From an uncultured Collinsella sp. (GTDB lineage: Bacteria > Actinomycetota > Coriobacteriia > Coriobacteriales > Coriobacteriaceae), in contig URRB01000002.1 of the NCBI GenBank assembly GCA_900550195.1, positions 148,304-212,303 on the forward strand: a stretch of 64,000 nucleotides of DNA, given 5' to 3'. Within the stretch, counting starts at the first letter, position 1. Every line of letters starts with the position of its first letter. Below the pieces are notes generated by a model, which was not told the DNA's origin, did not search any database, and saw nothing but the letters and a program-made list of their open reading frames with translations. Shown in pieces: positions 17,808 through 27,328 of this stretch. The translations under genes and the position numbers were made by a program.

Positions 17808-18779
17808 TCAGTCATTATTCTCCCCATCAACAAAATCAGCAAAGGTCAGCTGTTCACATCTTTTCATCGGACGGTAATCTCTAACTTTAGTTATATGGCA
17901 TGCGGCGGTTCGGACTTTTTGCGTCCTCAAATTAATGACCTCTTTAATGGTCATATCGACACGCATTAGGTCGCCACTATTTAAGCGATACTCACCATCT
18001 CGCACACGTTCGAGAAAATCACGGTCGTCTATTTGAACCTTATTGTATGTTCGTTGCTCGTCCTCGTAGCCCGACTCAAATGTATATCCGGAAACATCTC
18101 CACCGTAGGAACCAAATAACGGTCGAACCCAGATATTGTGGGACGAATACTCAACCGTCTCTTCTTGCGTTGCCTTTAAAGCTTCTTCTTTATAGCTATC
18201 AAAATAAGTCGCCTCGCTTGAAGAAAAAGAAATAGCATCCTCTGAAGCCTTACTACCGGCAATCTTAATCTCAATCTCCCTCGAAGGCCTCTTGAAAGAT
18301 TTCATCGGACCAGTGATGACCTTAGAAAATTTCTCAGCGATTTCTGGGGACTGGACTAGCGCGTGGATCTCAACAGGAACAACGACTGCGTCCGAACCCT
18401 CTCCATATACGAAAGTTCCATTGTCAGTTGGCTTATATTTAGAGATATGTCCTTTAACTTTTTTAATTATGTGCGCTATAGCAAATAGAACCTCCACAAG
18501 ACCGCCGGCATTATTAATTGCAGATATAGCGTCACTGTTTAACGCGTCAACCAATCCGGGCACACAATGGATCACGAATTCCGTAATAAAAGAGCCTTCT
18601 TTAAATGGGCGCACTTTTATAGATGTATTTTCTAAGGTGCCCGACTCTTTTGCGACCTCTTTTATCAGTCCGTCAAATTGGCTTAGGAACTTAGAAAGGT
18701 CCTTGGCGTCCAGGCCTTCTTCGGGATCTACATCGACAAAGCGATATACGAGCGTTTGATTTTTTGTAGAAGTGTCCAT
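17808..18779 (-). CDS. Unknown cytosolic protein in defence island, paired with a membrane protein
   Basis: A 323-aa protein I cannot assign with certainty. It starts with an acidic N-terminus and an alpha/beta region (residues 1-95) with VRPFKEGSFITEFVIH near 57-72. A hydrophobic helix LVEVLFAIAHIIKKVKG follows near 94-110, then a beta-rich C-terminal half rich in charged residues ending DFVDGENND. The first half recalls DUF7946-type proteins often found in defence islands, but this is inference. The ATG at 18779 has a GAGGACA-type ribosome site. It lies 32 bp after the membrane-protein gene on the same strand, so the two are probably one operon, between a SIR2 gene and a divergent KAP NTPase gene. 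Confidence 0.65.
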   Translation of the reverse strand: MDTSTKNQTLVYRFVDVDPEEGLDAKDLSKFLSQFDGLIKEVAKESGTLENTSIKVRPFKEGSFITEFVIHCVPGLVDALNSDAISAINNAGGLVEVLFAIAHIIKKVKGHISKYKPTDNGTFVYGEGSDAVVVPVEIHALVQSPEIAEKFSKVITGPMKSFKRPSREIEIKIAGSKASEDAISFSSSEATYFDSYKEEALKATQEETVEYSSHNIWVRPLFGSYGGDVSGYTFESGYEDEQRTYNKVQIDDRDFLERVRDGEYRLNSGDLMRVDMTIKEVINLRTQKVRTAACHITKVRDYRPMKRCEQLTFADFVDGENND

Positions 18780-18811
18780 GTTGTCCTCATACCCTTATAA
18801 GATCATGGGTC

Positions 18812-19459
18812 CTATTTCCTGCGACCGAAGCGTTTTATTCGAAAGCGATCGAGCGCAAAATTAAACGAAATAATAAAAACCAACGTAAACGTATAGATAA
18901 CAAATTGATATATTTCAGATACCGAATCAGGCAAATAGACCGCACAGAACGCTTCCGCGACAAGCACGGTAAGAAGCGTACACAACCCGATAAATACCAT
19001 TCTTCCCACGTCAATGCGAAAGACATTCCGATACTTCCAAAGCAGAAAAACTGCGACACAATAGATAGCAAGAAGTGAGATTAAGCCTGGTATTAGATTC
19101 CAACAAAATAGAGAAAGAGCAACGGGAAACGTCCAAATGGCATTCCCCGACGCAACTGAATCCATAAACGTATAGCCTTTATCCCTCATTCCGTTTCTCT
19201 CCACGACAAGCTGGAGATAACTTCTCAATATCCATCCTGAAAATGATGCAAAATAGATAATGAACAATCGGTCGACAGACCACAAGGAATTATCCCCAAA
19301 GGCAAGCGTAAGGATGCGCGAGGCGACCGGAAGGGCCGCAGAGGTTAAAACCGTGATCAGGACATCGGAGGTTTCAAACCCACCGTCCCTGCCCTCTCGG
19401 GACTTGTTAACCATCAATCTCCCAACACAAATAGAAATCAGCATAAGCTCAAGCACCAT
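18812..19459 (-). CDS. Unknown multi-pass membrane protein, defence island
   Basis: A 215-aa protein with about five or six hydrophobic segments: residues 1-15, LITVLTSAALPVASRILTL, LFIIYFASFSGWILRSYLQ, FPVALSLFCWNLIPGLISLL with AIYCVAVFLLW, MVFIGLCTLLTVLVAEAF, and IYTFTLVFIISF. The C-terminus FRIKRFGRRK is strongly basic, suggesting a cytoplasmic tail. No family is recognised. It is the first gene of a two-gene unit with the 323-aa protein and is divergent from the KAP NTPase gene over a 160-bp shared promoter region. Small membrane proteins are often the killing effector in two-gene abortive-infection systems; here that is only a suggestion. Confidence 0.6.
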   Translation of the reverse strand: MVLELMLISICVGRLMVNKSREGRDGGFETSDVLITVLTSAALPVASRILTLAFGDNSLWSVDRLFIIYFASFSGWILRSYLQLVVERNGMRDKGYTFMDSVASGNAIWTFPVALSLFCWNLIPGLISLLAIYCVAVFLLWKYRNVFRIDVGRMVFIGLCTLLTVLVAEAFCAVYLPDSVSEIYQFVIYTFTLVFIISFNFALDRFRIKRFGRRK

Positions 19460-19620
19460 ACCACTTCACTGCGTATGGAAAATAGCAGGTCTAGGCATTG
19501 TTAAACACTTAAAGGGTAAAACCTACGGATGAAAGTTAGACAAGAAGAAACCCTTCGATTCTATTTACAGAACGAATAAGACCGAAACGAAACCCCGCCC
19601 ACAGAAAGAAGGCAGTCACC

Positions 19621-20979
19621 ATGAAACGAGCCGACGAAGAACCTACACCGAAAGCAATTGAAAACGCTCTTACCCAAGACCCGCTTCACCGCAAGAGAGA
19701 AATCGAGGACTTTCTAAAGATGCTCATTGCGGTTGAGCCTCCGTATACCTTTGTCATTGATGCACCTTGGGGCTCTGGCAAGACATTCTTTGTAAAGCAA
19801 GTTGCGAGAGTCCTGCAAATGGCAAATCCGGCTCTCGATATCAACCTAGAGACACTTAACGCGACGCTAGGAGAAACCGCGACAGAACTCCCCGCGACGC
19901 CATGTCTGCCCATTTATTTCAACGCATGGGAAGACGACCATTTCGAGAATCCGATCTTGCCCATATTGGCCTCCATCGCTAATGCCGCAGACGAACAGAG
20001 CGTCAAGGGGGGAAAGGATTTCGGCAAGGGGGTCATTGGCGCCATAGAAGCGGCCGCTTCCCTTATCGGATATGGCGGTGACATCAATGGTGTCATTGAA
20101 AAATTCAGCGGAACCGATTTTCTCGAACAATACAAAAATGAGAAAGAACTTCGAGGCAAAATTGACGAACTCATTAAGACCAATCTTCCCGAGGTAGCCG
20201 ACCGAGCCATCATCTTTATCGACGAACTCGACCGCTGCCGGCCCGAATTCGCAATAAAGGTACTCGAACAAACAAAAACGCTGTTTCAGCAAGACAACAT
20301 CGTTGTAGTTTATTCGACCGACATTACGCAGCTTGCACATTCCCTCCAGGGCGTATATGGCCCAAGATTCGACGGCAGAAAATACCTCGAGCGCTTCTAC
20401 GACAAACGTCTTGAGCTAAATCCGATAAAACCGGCTGATTACCTTCTGTATAAAGGAATCAATACAATGGATGGATATACCTTCATGGATATAACCATCG
20501 ATTTGCTCGGCTACAAACAAGCCTCACTAAGAGCCTGCAACAGGCTTATCGACTCTATAACAAATCTATCTAGATACATTGCTAACCACTGGGAGCACTT
20601 TGGGAATGGAAGGGTTCAGCATTTCCCAGACCAGGGTCTGCTTCCTGTAGTAAACATTCTCGCTTACTATGACCCGCTCGCCTGGCACGAAATGAAGACC
20701 AGTACTGGCTACGAAGCTGTCTACGAACTTGCGAAACACAGCGATCACTTCATCCAATATCTTGATGAAGTGATTGAATCGGTATGGGGAGCCAATAAAG
20801 ATGAGCTTCCCTATAAGCAGGATATTGAAAATAGACGCAAGCGTTTTGTAGAAGATCTATCCGCGTTGATATACGGCAACAATGACAGGGACCCGCGGGT
20901 CAAAGAACTGGGCAATAGTGAACTTACCAGAATGTCTTTCAATCAGCAGCTATATCAGCGTCTGGCACCGCCATTTTAG
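19621..20979 (+). CDS. KAP-family P-loop NTPase
   Basis: A 452-aa KAP-type P-loop ATPase. Walker A is APWGSGKT (residues 48-55), the KAP signature LPIYFNAWEDDHFENP follows near 98, and Walker B is IIFIDELDRCRP near 198. KAP NTPases usually carry transmembrane helices inserted in the P-loop domain; none is evident here, so this is a soluble member. Known bacterial KAP proteins include the phage-exclusion protein PifA, and the family is frequent in defence islands. The ATG at 19621 follows an AAGAAGG ribosome site. The gene is divergent from the two-gene unknown unit and could be its partner or a stand-alone system. Confidence 0.85.
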   Translation: MKRADEEPTPKAIENALTQDPLHRKREIEDFLKMLIAVEPPYTFVIDAPWGSGKTFFVKQVARVLQMANPALDINLETLNATLGETATELPATPCLPIYFNAWEDDHFENPILPILASIANAADEQSVKGGKDFGKGVIGAIEAAASLIGYGGDINGVIEKFSGTDFLEQYKNEKELRGKIDELIKTNLPEVADRAIIFIDELDRCRPEFAIKVLEQTKTLFQQDNIVVVYSTDITQLAHSLQGVYGPRFDGRKYLERFYDKRLELNPIKPADYLLYKGINTMDGYTFMDITIDLLGYKQASLRACNRLIDSITNLSRYIANHWEHFGNGRVQHFPDQGLLPVVNILAYYDPLAWHEMKTSTGYEAVYELAKHSDHFIQYLDEVIESVWGANKDELPYKQDIENRRKRFVEDLSALIYGNNDRDPRVKELGNSELTRMSFNQQLYQRLAPPF

Positions 20980-21235
20980 AGCACCGAAGATCCATCAAGT
21001 GGCCTTGTGCGCAGCTCCATGACGACTGCATCCAGGCCCAAAGTGATGGCGCTCGATCACTTCGTCCGGAAAGATACAACCATCGCGGATAGAGGCGCAT
21101 AATACGACCTGCATCAACATGAGCGAAGCCAACATGCAACAGCGCTGCCAAGCCAGACGTTAGCAAATAGGCATTGGGGCCCATGTCGGCCACGGCGCCT
21201 AGGCTAATGCCACGGTGCTGCTTCACAATATTCAA
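20939..21235 (-). pseudogene. Degenerate gene remnant
   Basis: A minus-strand stretch beginning LNIVKQHRGISLGAVADMGP and continuing NAYLLTSGLAALLHVG looks like the N-terminal part of a real protein, but it loses sense after LYPRWLYLSGRS. The protein-like reading then moves to other frames (DEVIERHHF, later MELRTRPLDGSSVL), so several frameshifts are likely. The organisation faintly recalls AbiEi-type antitoxins. A start-like segment of the same kind (LLDIVKQYRRN) is at 27240-27300. Its 3' end overlaps the KAP gene end. The remaining sequence to 21388 holds nothing I can support. Confidence 0.35.
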
Positions 21236-21388
21236 CAGTGGCTAATTAAACAAACACCGCATCCCACCAAAACGCTAGTGCCCAAGCCGTTCTAGCCAAA
21301 GAACAGCTTGGGCACACTCCATGAGACCACAGCAAGAGCCGCAACCGGACCTCGCGTCAGTAGCGGACACGCCCCATCCCGCCGGCAA

Positions 21389-23206
21389 TCACCCCTCTCC
21401 GTCCATGACCGACCATCTCACAGGTTCAATGCCCGGAAGAGACGTTAGGCAAGAGGGGCGGGCAACCTGATAGTTCCCGTAATTTGTCCTGCGCTGCATA
21501 GAAGCGGAGACATATACCGCTTTGCGGGCGCGAGTGACGCCGACGTACAGCAGGCCTATTTCCTCAATAAGCCCATCTGGCATTTTCTTCGCATCAGCAA
21601 TCTGGCAACCTCGCGCAGAACGTAAGCATATACCAGCATTTTCGCAACGAGAGCAAATCCCTCCAGGCCAATCGAAACGCGTAACGCCCGGAATGAAAAC
21701 AGTGTCCCACTCGAGCCCCTTAGCGGAGTGAATGGTCATGATCGAGATGTCTGCATCAAGGTAATCGGAGAAACGCCGCAGGGAGCCCTCGGAAAAGATG
21801 CTAACGATATAGTCGAAGCGCTCAGATGGATCCATCGCGACGCAGTCAGTTTTAAGGTGTTTCCGCAGCGCCCCAAGAAGCATGGCATAGGACCGCCCAT
21901 ACTCGAATCTCCTGGAGCCAGTCAGCAGTTCATTAGAGACGGAGTCAATTATTTTGTCCGCAGCAGACAGGCTGACGCCCTTTTCTCCAGACGCTGCATC
22001 GGTAATCCTGGATAAAGCAAACGCATTGAATTCAATGAACTCTGGGGCTGTATCAGAGAAAAGCCCGTTGAAGTATGGCATCTCCTCCTTAACCAATTCG
22101 TTCATAATGAGATCGGCAAGGGCACCACGCTTACGAACAAGAATCGCGATCTTCCCGCCACCGACTTGGATGAGCGCCGTAACCTTGGAAACAATGGCTG
22201 TCGCTTCGTCCTGCTGTGCAGCGCCAACAAATATGGGAAGTCGGGGCGTACCGCTGACAATGGCACCCTTCATGTGGGAGCGAATCGCAGCACCGAGCTC
22301 TCCGACGATAGATCCCCCAGAAAACCTATGATTATGTTCGAGCTCCAGCGGCGATAGACACAGGTCGGTAGTGGCCTTTGCCTTTAAGCCTTCCATTGCG
22401 CCAATAAAACCATAGACACGCTGAATAGGGTCACCGAACATGCAGATTCCTGATTTATCAGAAACCAAGCCATTTAGAAAGATATAACACAACGCATTCG
22501 TGTCCTGCGCCTCGTCGACGAGCACGACAGGGTACGCTGACGACAGATAGGACCTTAACTTGGGAAAATGAGAGAGCAATTCAATTGCAAGGGAAATCAT
22601 TCCAGAATATGGCAAGAGATCGTTCGGCACGAACCGATCCCTGATGATCCTATTAAAGGAAAACATCACGCGCCTCAAGTCCATGTCCTGACCGTTTCTC
22701 ATAAAGCGGAGGAAGTCGTCAACGGCATTCTTTTCATTCCAGGTCAGCCTGACACCTCGCAAAACCAGCTCGTTAACGGCGCCGTTGTCATCAACCATAG
22801 AAAGCTCGTCAACGTTTACTGGGAGCGAGAGCGATCTCCAGTATCTGCGCAGCAGAGCCCAAGCAAAGCCGTGGAAGTTAGTCGCCATGACGCTGTCCTC
22901 AAAACGCTTGGCCACGGGACCAGGAAGCGCCGACATAGTGGCGCTTAAATCCGTACGCATTCTCCGCGCGGCAGCGACGCTGAAGGTTAGCGACAAAATC
23001 CTTTTTGGCGGCTGGACTTCCCCAGATGCCAGCAACCAGCAAGCTCGCCCAGTCATCACTGTGGTTTTCCCGTATCCTGCCGGGGCCTCTACGAATACCC
23101 TCTTCGATGGCGCAAAAATCGCAGAGCACTGTGATGTATCTCCGCCACAGCGCACCTCAATCGCAGCTCTAACACTATCCCGTAAGTCAGCCTGACTCAT
23201 CACCAT
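21389..23206 (-). CDS. gajB: Gabija GajB, UvrD-type helicase
   Basis: A 605-aa superfamily 1 helicase. Motif I is APAGYGKT (residues 41-48), motif II VVLVDEAQDTNA near 230, motif III FGDPIQRVYGF near 258, motif V MTIHSAKGLEWDTVF near 508, and motif VI LLYVGVTRARKAVYV near 568. In the Gabija system GajB works with the GajA nuclease, is activated by DNA ends, and hydrolyses nucleotides during anti-phage defence. A cysteine cluster near residue 530 (CSRCENAGICLRSARGC) looks like a Zn or Fe-S site. The ATG at 23206 shares a base with the GajA stop (TAATG), so translation is coupled; ATG 23200 is an alternative. Length and order fit Gabija better than housekeeping UvrD/PcrA. Confidence 0.87.
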   Translation of the reverse strand: MVMSQADLRDSVRAAIEVRCGGDTSQCSAIFAPSKRVFVEAPAGYGKTTVMTGRACWLLASGEVQPPKRILSLTFSVAAARRMRTDLSATMSALPGPVAKRFEDSVMATNFHGFAWALLRRYWRSLSLPVNVDELSMVDDNGAVNELVLRGVRLTWNEKNAVDDFLRFMRNGQDMDLRRVMFSFNRIIRDRFVPNDLLPYSGMISLAIELLSHFPKLRSYLSSAYPVVLVDEAQDTNALCYIFLNGLVSDKSGICMFGDPIQRVYGFIGAMEGLKAKATTDLCLSPLELEHNHRFSGGSIVGELGAAIRSHMKGAIVSGTPRLPIFVGAAQQDEATAIVSKVTALIQVGGGKIAILVRKRGALADLIMNELVKEEMPYFNGLFSDTAPEFIEFNAFALSRITDAASGEKGVSLSAADKIIDSVSNELLTGSRRFEYGRSYAMLLGALRKHLKTDCVAMDPSERFDYIVSIFSEGSLRRFSDYLDADISIMTIHSAKGLEWDTVFIPGVTRFDWPGGICSRCENAGICLRSARGCQIADAKKMPDGLIEEIGLLYVGVTRARKAVYVSASMQRRTNYGNYQVARPSCLTSLPGIEPVRWSVMDGEG

Positions 23207-24927
23207 TAAAGCCCCACGGCCTTACAAATAATAGTTTTATAACATGCGGGAACGCCATCGGCACCAAAAACCTCCGCGAGGGCAACGCCAGACCCAACGC
23301 CCTTGTTCGATGAAAGCCATGCATACATAAGCGCACGCGATTCGGGTGTGTCGGCGAATAGTCCGTCAAACTCCGATCCCTGGAAATCATACTCAGGGCC
23401 CGTCAAGCTAACACCGTAGACAGCGCAGGCATTTTTCAATGCTTTGCTATTGCCCTTGATGGAAGTTGCCCTCTGACGATCCGTCGCCTCAAGAAGTGTA
23501 ATAAACGAGCTTTGGTTCCTATTAACGAAAATAGTTTCGATGACCTCAGCTTCAAAATCCCGTTCAGTTGTCGTTATGTGGTCTCCAGAAGTTTCTAGCG
23601 AATCGTTATCCCTATCGACAATGGAATAATTTGGAATCTCAAACTTGTTCAGAAGTTCACAGAGCGGCTCGACGTTCTTTTTCCCGCCAGCCCTGATAGG
23701 CACAACTCCATAATCATCCAGATCCATCCCAAGGTTGCGTGCAAAGACCGGAATGGCCCCAGACTCCGTCTGCCCTTCAAAAGCCAATACCGACCGCGCG
23801 AAAAAAGCCTCTCGTATTGACTCAAAGTTCAGCATAAGATGCTTTTCAACCTTGTCAGAAAGGTTAATATCCTTGCCGCACATGACCCTTGGAGAATCTT
23901 CGCCCTGTCCAAATCGCACAATGTTCTTATAGCCGCGAGCAAGAATGTTTGGCGAATGCGTCACCATGATCAGCTGAGCTTTGATTGAATCAATCCCGAA
24001 ATACTCCTTTAGAAGGGCGTTAAACTTGGTGTCCTCCCCTTCGCAAATCCTATGTAAGCTCTTCGAGAGCCGTCTTTGCATATACGGATGAAGATGAGCT
24101 TCGGGTTCGTCATAAGCCAGCACGGCATGCAGCACGCGCTTGTCATCGCCATCCGAGCAGAGGCTCTCTTGAAGGCGTTTAGGCGAAAGTCGCATAATGC
24201 TCTCGATTATCGAAAGCGAGGCAATGGCGAGGTACTGCAAGCCTACCCCCGCCTTTTTAAAATGAACGCCTCTCTTATCAAGCAAGGTAACCAAACTTCC
24301 AAGCGTTCCGCTATCCGATGAGTCGACGCCCGTCCTCACACCATATGATGACAAGATGGGTACGTCACCGACAATCGCACCGAGATCTTCAAGCAGACCT
24401 TCGAGCTCATTCCCGTCTAGAAAGTCAAAGACCTCTTTGCCCTCCTTATCCAGGTAAAGAGCGATACCTTTGGAGAGAACTTTACCGACGCCGCGCGTAC
24501 CGTCAAACGCCAAGTCTCCCCTATTGAAAGATGCAGTAGAGTACCTGAACATATGAACGGATCTCATAAAAGAAGGGGGGATCTTTTCCCCGCTTTCCTC
24601 GGCCACAAACTCTATTCGAGAATCCGGATCGTCAGCAAAGGCGCAGACGGTAATGGTGTTTCCGGTCGTAGGATCGATGTCGATCCCCGATATTCCGATC
24701 TCGTCCTCGTCCATCTTTAAAGTTACTACAGCACCTGATCGCCTTTCGGTGTCTGCGAAATCTTCTTCGCTGATCATCGCTTGGTTGAAGATTGTATTGA
24801 GCAAGTCGAGCACATTCGTTTTGCCGAGATTGTTCTCGCCGACAATATAGGTCACGTCCTCGTCAAAACTAATCGCAACACCATCGAGATTCCGATAGTT
24901 CTCAATCTTCAGTTTAGAGATCCTCAT
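23206..24927 (-). CDS. gajA: Gabija GajA, OLD-family ATPase-TOPRIM nuclease
   Basis: A 573-aa OLD-family endonuclease. The ABC-type ATPase part has Walker A GENNLGKT (residues 30-37), Walker B VLAYDEPEAHLHPYM near 270 and the H-loop LIMVTHSPNIL near 325. The TOPRIM part has SVLAFEGQTE near 390 (the catalytic Glu) and NYSIVDRDNDS near 440 (the DxD). GajA nicks specific DNA and is released from inhibition when phage depletes nucleotides. The gene is directly followed, with a one-base overlap, by the UvrD-like helicase, which defines a complete Gabija locus. The promoter should lie in the 24928-25239 gap. Confidence 0.88.
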   Translation of the reverse strand: MRISKLKIENYRNLDGVAISFDEDVTYIVGENNLGKTNVLDLLNTIFNQAMISEEDFADTERRSGAVVTLKMDEDEIGISGIDIDPTTGNTITVCAFADDPDSRIEFVAEESGEKIPPSFMRSVHMFRYSTASFNRGDLAFDGTRGVGKVLSKGIALYLDKEGKEVFDFLDGNELEGLLEDLGAIVGDVPILSSYGVRTGVDSSDSGTLGSLVTLLDKRGVHFKKAGVGLQYLAIASLSIIESIMRLSPKRLQESLCSDGDDKRVLHAVLAYDEPEAHLHPYMQRRLSKSLHRICEGEDTKFNALLKEYFGIDSIKAQLIMVTHSPNILARGYKNIVRFGQGEDSPRVMCGKDINLSDKVEKHLMLNFESIREAFFARSVLAFEGQTESGAIPVFARNLGMDLDDYGVVPIRAGGKKNVEPLCELLNKFEIPNYSIVDRDNDSLETSGDHITTTERDFEAEVIETIFVNRNQSSFITLLEATDRQRATSIKGNSKALKNACAVYGVSLTGPEYDFQGSEFDGLFADTPESRALMYAWLSSNKGVGSGVALAEVFGADGVPACYKTIICKAVGL

Positions 24928-25239
24928 GCAGCCTCCCGACCGTTAGGGTTTATGGCTACCAATAATCTAGCACGCCTCGTGTTGTACCGAGTGTGAGGCG
25001 CAACCGCTTCGAGTTGCTTCTAAATCGCAATAGCAATCCTAAGAAGGTTATTTGCACGCAAGGCCCTGTCTCTTATGAACACCAATCCCCAGTCTGCTCC
25101 CTCCCCTCCCCAACATTCCCCAGAACGTTCCCTGATGTTGACTGGGGTTCCCGTAAAATAATCCCCAACAAAATATGTGCGGAGTGTTGGCCTGGAGCTG
25201 CCTTCGGACCCTATTGGCTGCTCACCGAGAGGCTCCGCT
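24928..25239. other. Divergent intergenic region between gajA and transglutaminase gene
   Basis: No gene is supported. It must contain the gajA promoter and the promoter of the transglutaminase-like gene. The stretch around 25100-25165 is rich in CCCC runs with repeated TCCCCAACA words, but no convincing dyad or box was found. Confidence 0.4.
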
Positions 25240-26718
25240 ATGAAACGACCCCTTTACTACCTGCTCTGCGCGATCGCGTGCACGTCCATGGTCGGCGCGA
25301 CGATGCCTATGGCGGTCATCGCAGAAGCTATGCAGCCTCCGGCAACAGCCGAGCAGCAGGCGCAATCCGACGCCCCGAACAGCGACACAGGCAAGGCCGA
25401 AGACGACACCGACACAATCGCGACAGCAGATACCGTAGAGGACAGCACCGCAACATCCACCGGCATCAGCGCGACTAACACGGAAAGCGCAACCGGCACC
25501 GCCGCCGCAACCACCACGTCCACCCCATCCCTCCGCGCCCAAGCCACCCCCACGCCCGCAGCGATCTCCGCCACGCCACAAACCACCTACGCCCACTCCG
25601 CCACCGCAAGCCAAAACGGCGTCACCTTCACCGTCTCGTGGAACGACGCCCCCGCGGGCACCGCGACGACCTTCCACGTAACCCAAGCCAACGGCTCGTC
25701 CCAGGCCAAGGCGCGCATGGACGTGCCCACCTATTGGGACGGCGGCAGCCATGAGAGCGTCTGCGACCCGTCGCGCGCGGCATGGGGCAGCTACTACAGC
25801 CTGGGCACCGCGGGCCACGACTTTACCTTTGACTTCACGGCGTCGGGCACGTACCGCATCTACTTCTACTTTATGGACAACAACAGATACGACCCCCAAA
25901 ACGACAAGGGGATCTACTACCTGCGCACCACGGTGGAGGTGACCGTAAACGACGCCGCCCGCCCAAGCGTCACGCAGATCGTCAACGACGCCGTGGACCT
26001 GTGCAGGCAAGAGACAAACGGCTCGGAATACGACATGGCGCTGTGGCTCCACGACTGGACGCTCGACCAGCTGGAGTACGACCACGGCCTCAACTGGTGC
26101 TCGGCCGAAAGCGGCCTCACGCGCCACCAGGGCACCTGCGAGAGCTACCAGCGCATCTACTCCAAGCTCCTTGACGCCGCGGGCATCGCCAACGGCCGCA
26201 TCACGGGCAACGGCCACACCTGGAACGCCGTAAAGATCGACGGCAAATGGTGCCAGATGGACCTAACCTGGGACGACACTAGTGACAACTGGTACGGAGA
26301 CCTGGACCAGCGTCATCTGTACTTTGGCCTGAGCGACGAGCTCATGGCAATCGCCCACTCCGACCACACGGCAAACCACCAAAAGGACGACTACGACTAC
26401 CGCTCGACAGACCTATCTAACAATTACTTTGTGCGAAACTGCAAGGCCGAAAAATGAGCCGAGAAGCATACCGACCGCATTCAGCAGCACTTGGATGGCA
26501 AGGAAGAGAGCTTTTCCATCGATGCCGACAACCAGTCCTTCCCGCCGAGTATCTCGGGGATTCAGAACGTGATCGTTGCTTTTGCGATGAATCCGAGGGT
26601 GCAGAAGGCTCAAGGCGCCGAGGTTGAGCTAACCGCGACTTGGAACGTCGGCAAGGAATCGATCAGCAAATGGAGCGCTAAGTACGTCCTAGCAGCAAAT
26701 TTCCAAAATGCAGCATAA
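25240..26718 (+). pseudogene. Secreted transglutaminase-like protein, interrupted by in-frame TGA
   Basis: The reading frame starts at an ATG with GAGAGG 7 nt upstream and a signal peptide (MKRPLYYLLCAIACTSMVGA). A Thr/Ala/Ser-rich linker (about 35-115) and a beta-sandwich region follow. Next is a transglutaminase-like core with the triad Cys in HQGTCESYQRIYSKLLD, His in NGHTWNAVKIDGKW and Asp in CQMDLTWDDT. A TGA at 26455-26457 ends the open frame after NCKAEK, but the same frame continues as AEKHTDRIQQHLDGKEESF for 86 residues to a TAA at 26716. TGG to TGA would explain it. The 405-aa part retains the whole catalytic domain and might still work; only the C-terminal domain is lost. It lies between the Gabija locus and a lectin fragment. 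Confidence 0.72.
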
Positions 26719-27134
26719 GAAAAAACATCGAAGACGACGCACACCGCGTCGCATCCTCCCTCGACGGGGGGATGGCCATCGCGGTCTCCGCCTCGGGCCG
26801 CTCCCTGCCGTCGGGCGCGGGCGCGCTGACGTTCGAGCGCGACGGCGCCACAGGACTCTACAGGATCTCCTCGGACGGCGCGCTGCTGACCAAGTCGGGT
26901 GACCGGGCGGTCCTGGCCGAGGCGGACGGCTCCGCCTCACAACTCTGGCGCGTCTCGGCCTGCGAAGGCGGCTACGCCATCGTATCCGCATCGGGCATGG
27001 CGCTCGACGACTTCGCGAAGTCGACCTCCGAGGGCAACCGGGTGTGGCCCTACGCGCACAACGGGGCTACCGCCTAGGCGTGGCTACTCGCGGACCCGGC
27101 GGTCCCTGCAGCGGACAGGGTCGAGACGGCATAG
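26718..27134 (+). pseudogene. Fragment of a ricin-B-lectin-like domain, no start codon region and in-frame TAG
   Basis: The frame has no upstream start and begins inside a domain: EDDAHRVASSLDGGMAIAVS, later GSASQLWRVSACEGGYAIVS and SGMALDD, the QxW-type repeats of ricin-like (RICIN) carbohydrate-binding modules. A TAG at 27075-27077 falls at NGATA-stop-AWLLADPA, where RICIN repeats typically have a Gln (NxxxAQxW), so CAG to TAG fits; the frame then ends at 27134. It overlaps the end of the transglutaminase frame by one base and is probably the tail of a lost surface glycosidase or wall enzyme. An ATG at 26772 exists but without a good ribosome site. Confidence 0.6.
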
Positions 27135-27221
27135 GATATCAACTGTATTCCAGATTCTAGGACACAGGGCCGACTCGCTTCGGATCGGGCTCTACAACAA
27201 CTTTCTCGACGCTACCCAAAA

Positions 27222-27255
27222 TGGGTGCCGAGGCTCATACTTGCCCCGGCACCCA
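27222..27255 (-). terminator. Terminator of the polysaccharide cluster
   Basis: On the minus strand a 9-bp perfect stem TGGGTGCCG/CGGCACCCA with a 16-nt loop is followed by TTTTGGG. It lies about 75 bp after the flippase stop codon, the last gene of the minus-strand cluster. Confidence 0.55.
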
Positions 27256-27328
27256 TGTGCAATTTCTTCGGTACTGTTTCACAATATCTAGCAGTGCTCA
27301 AACGAGTAAATGCCCAATCAGACACCGC

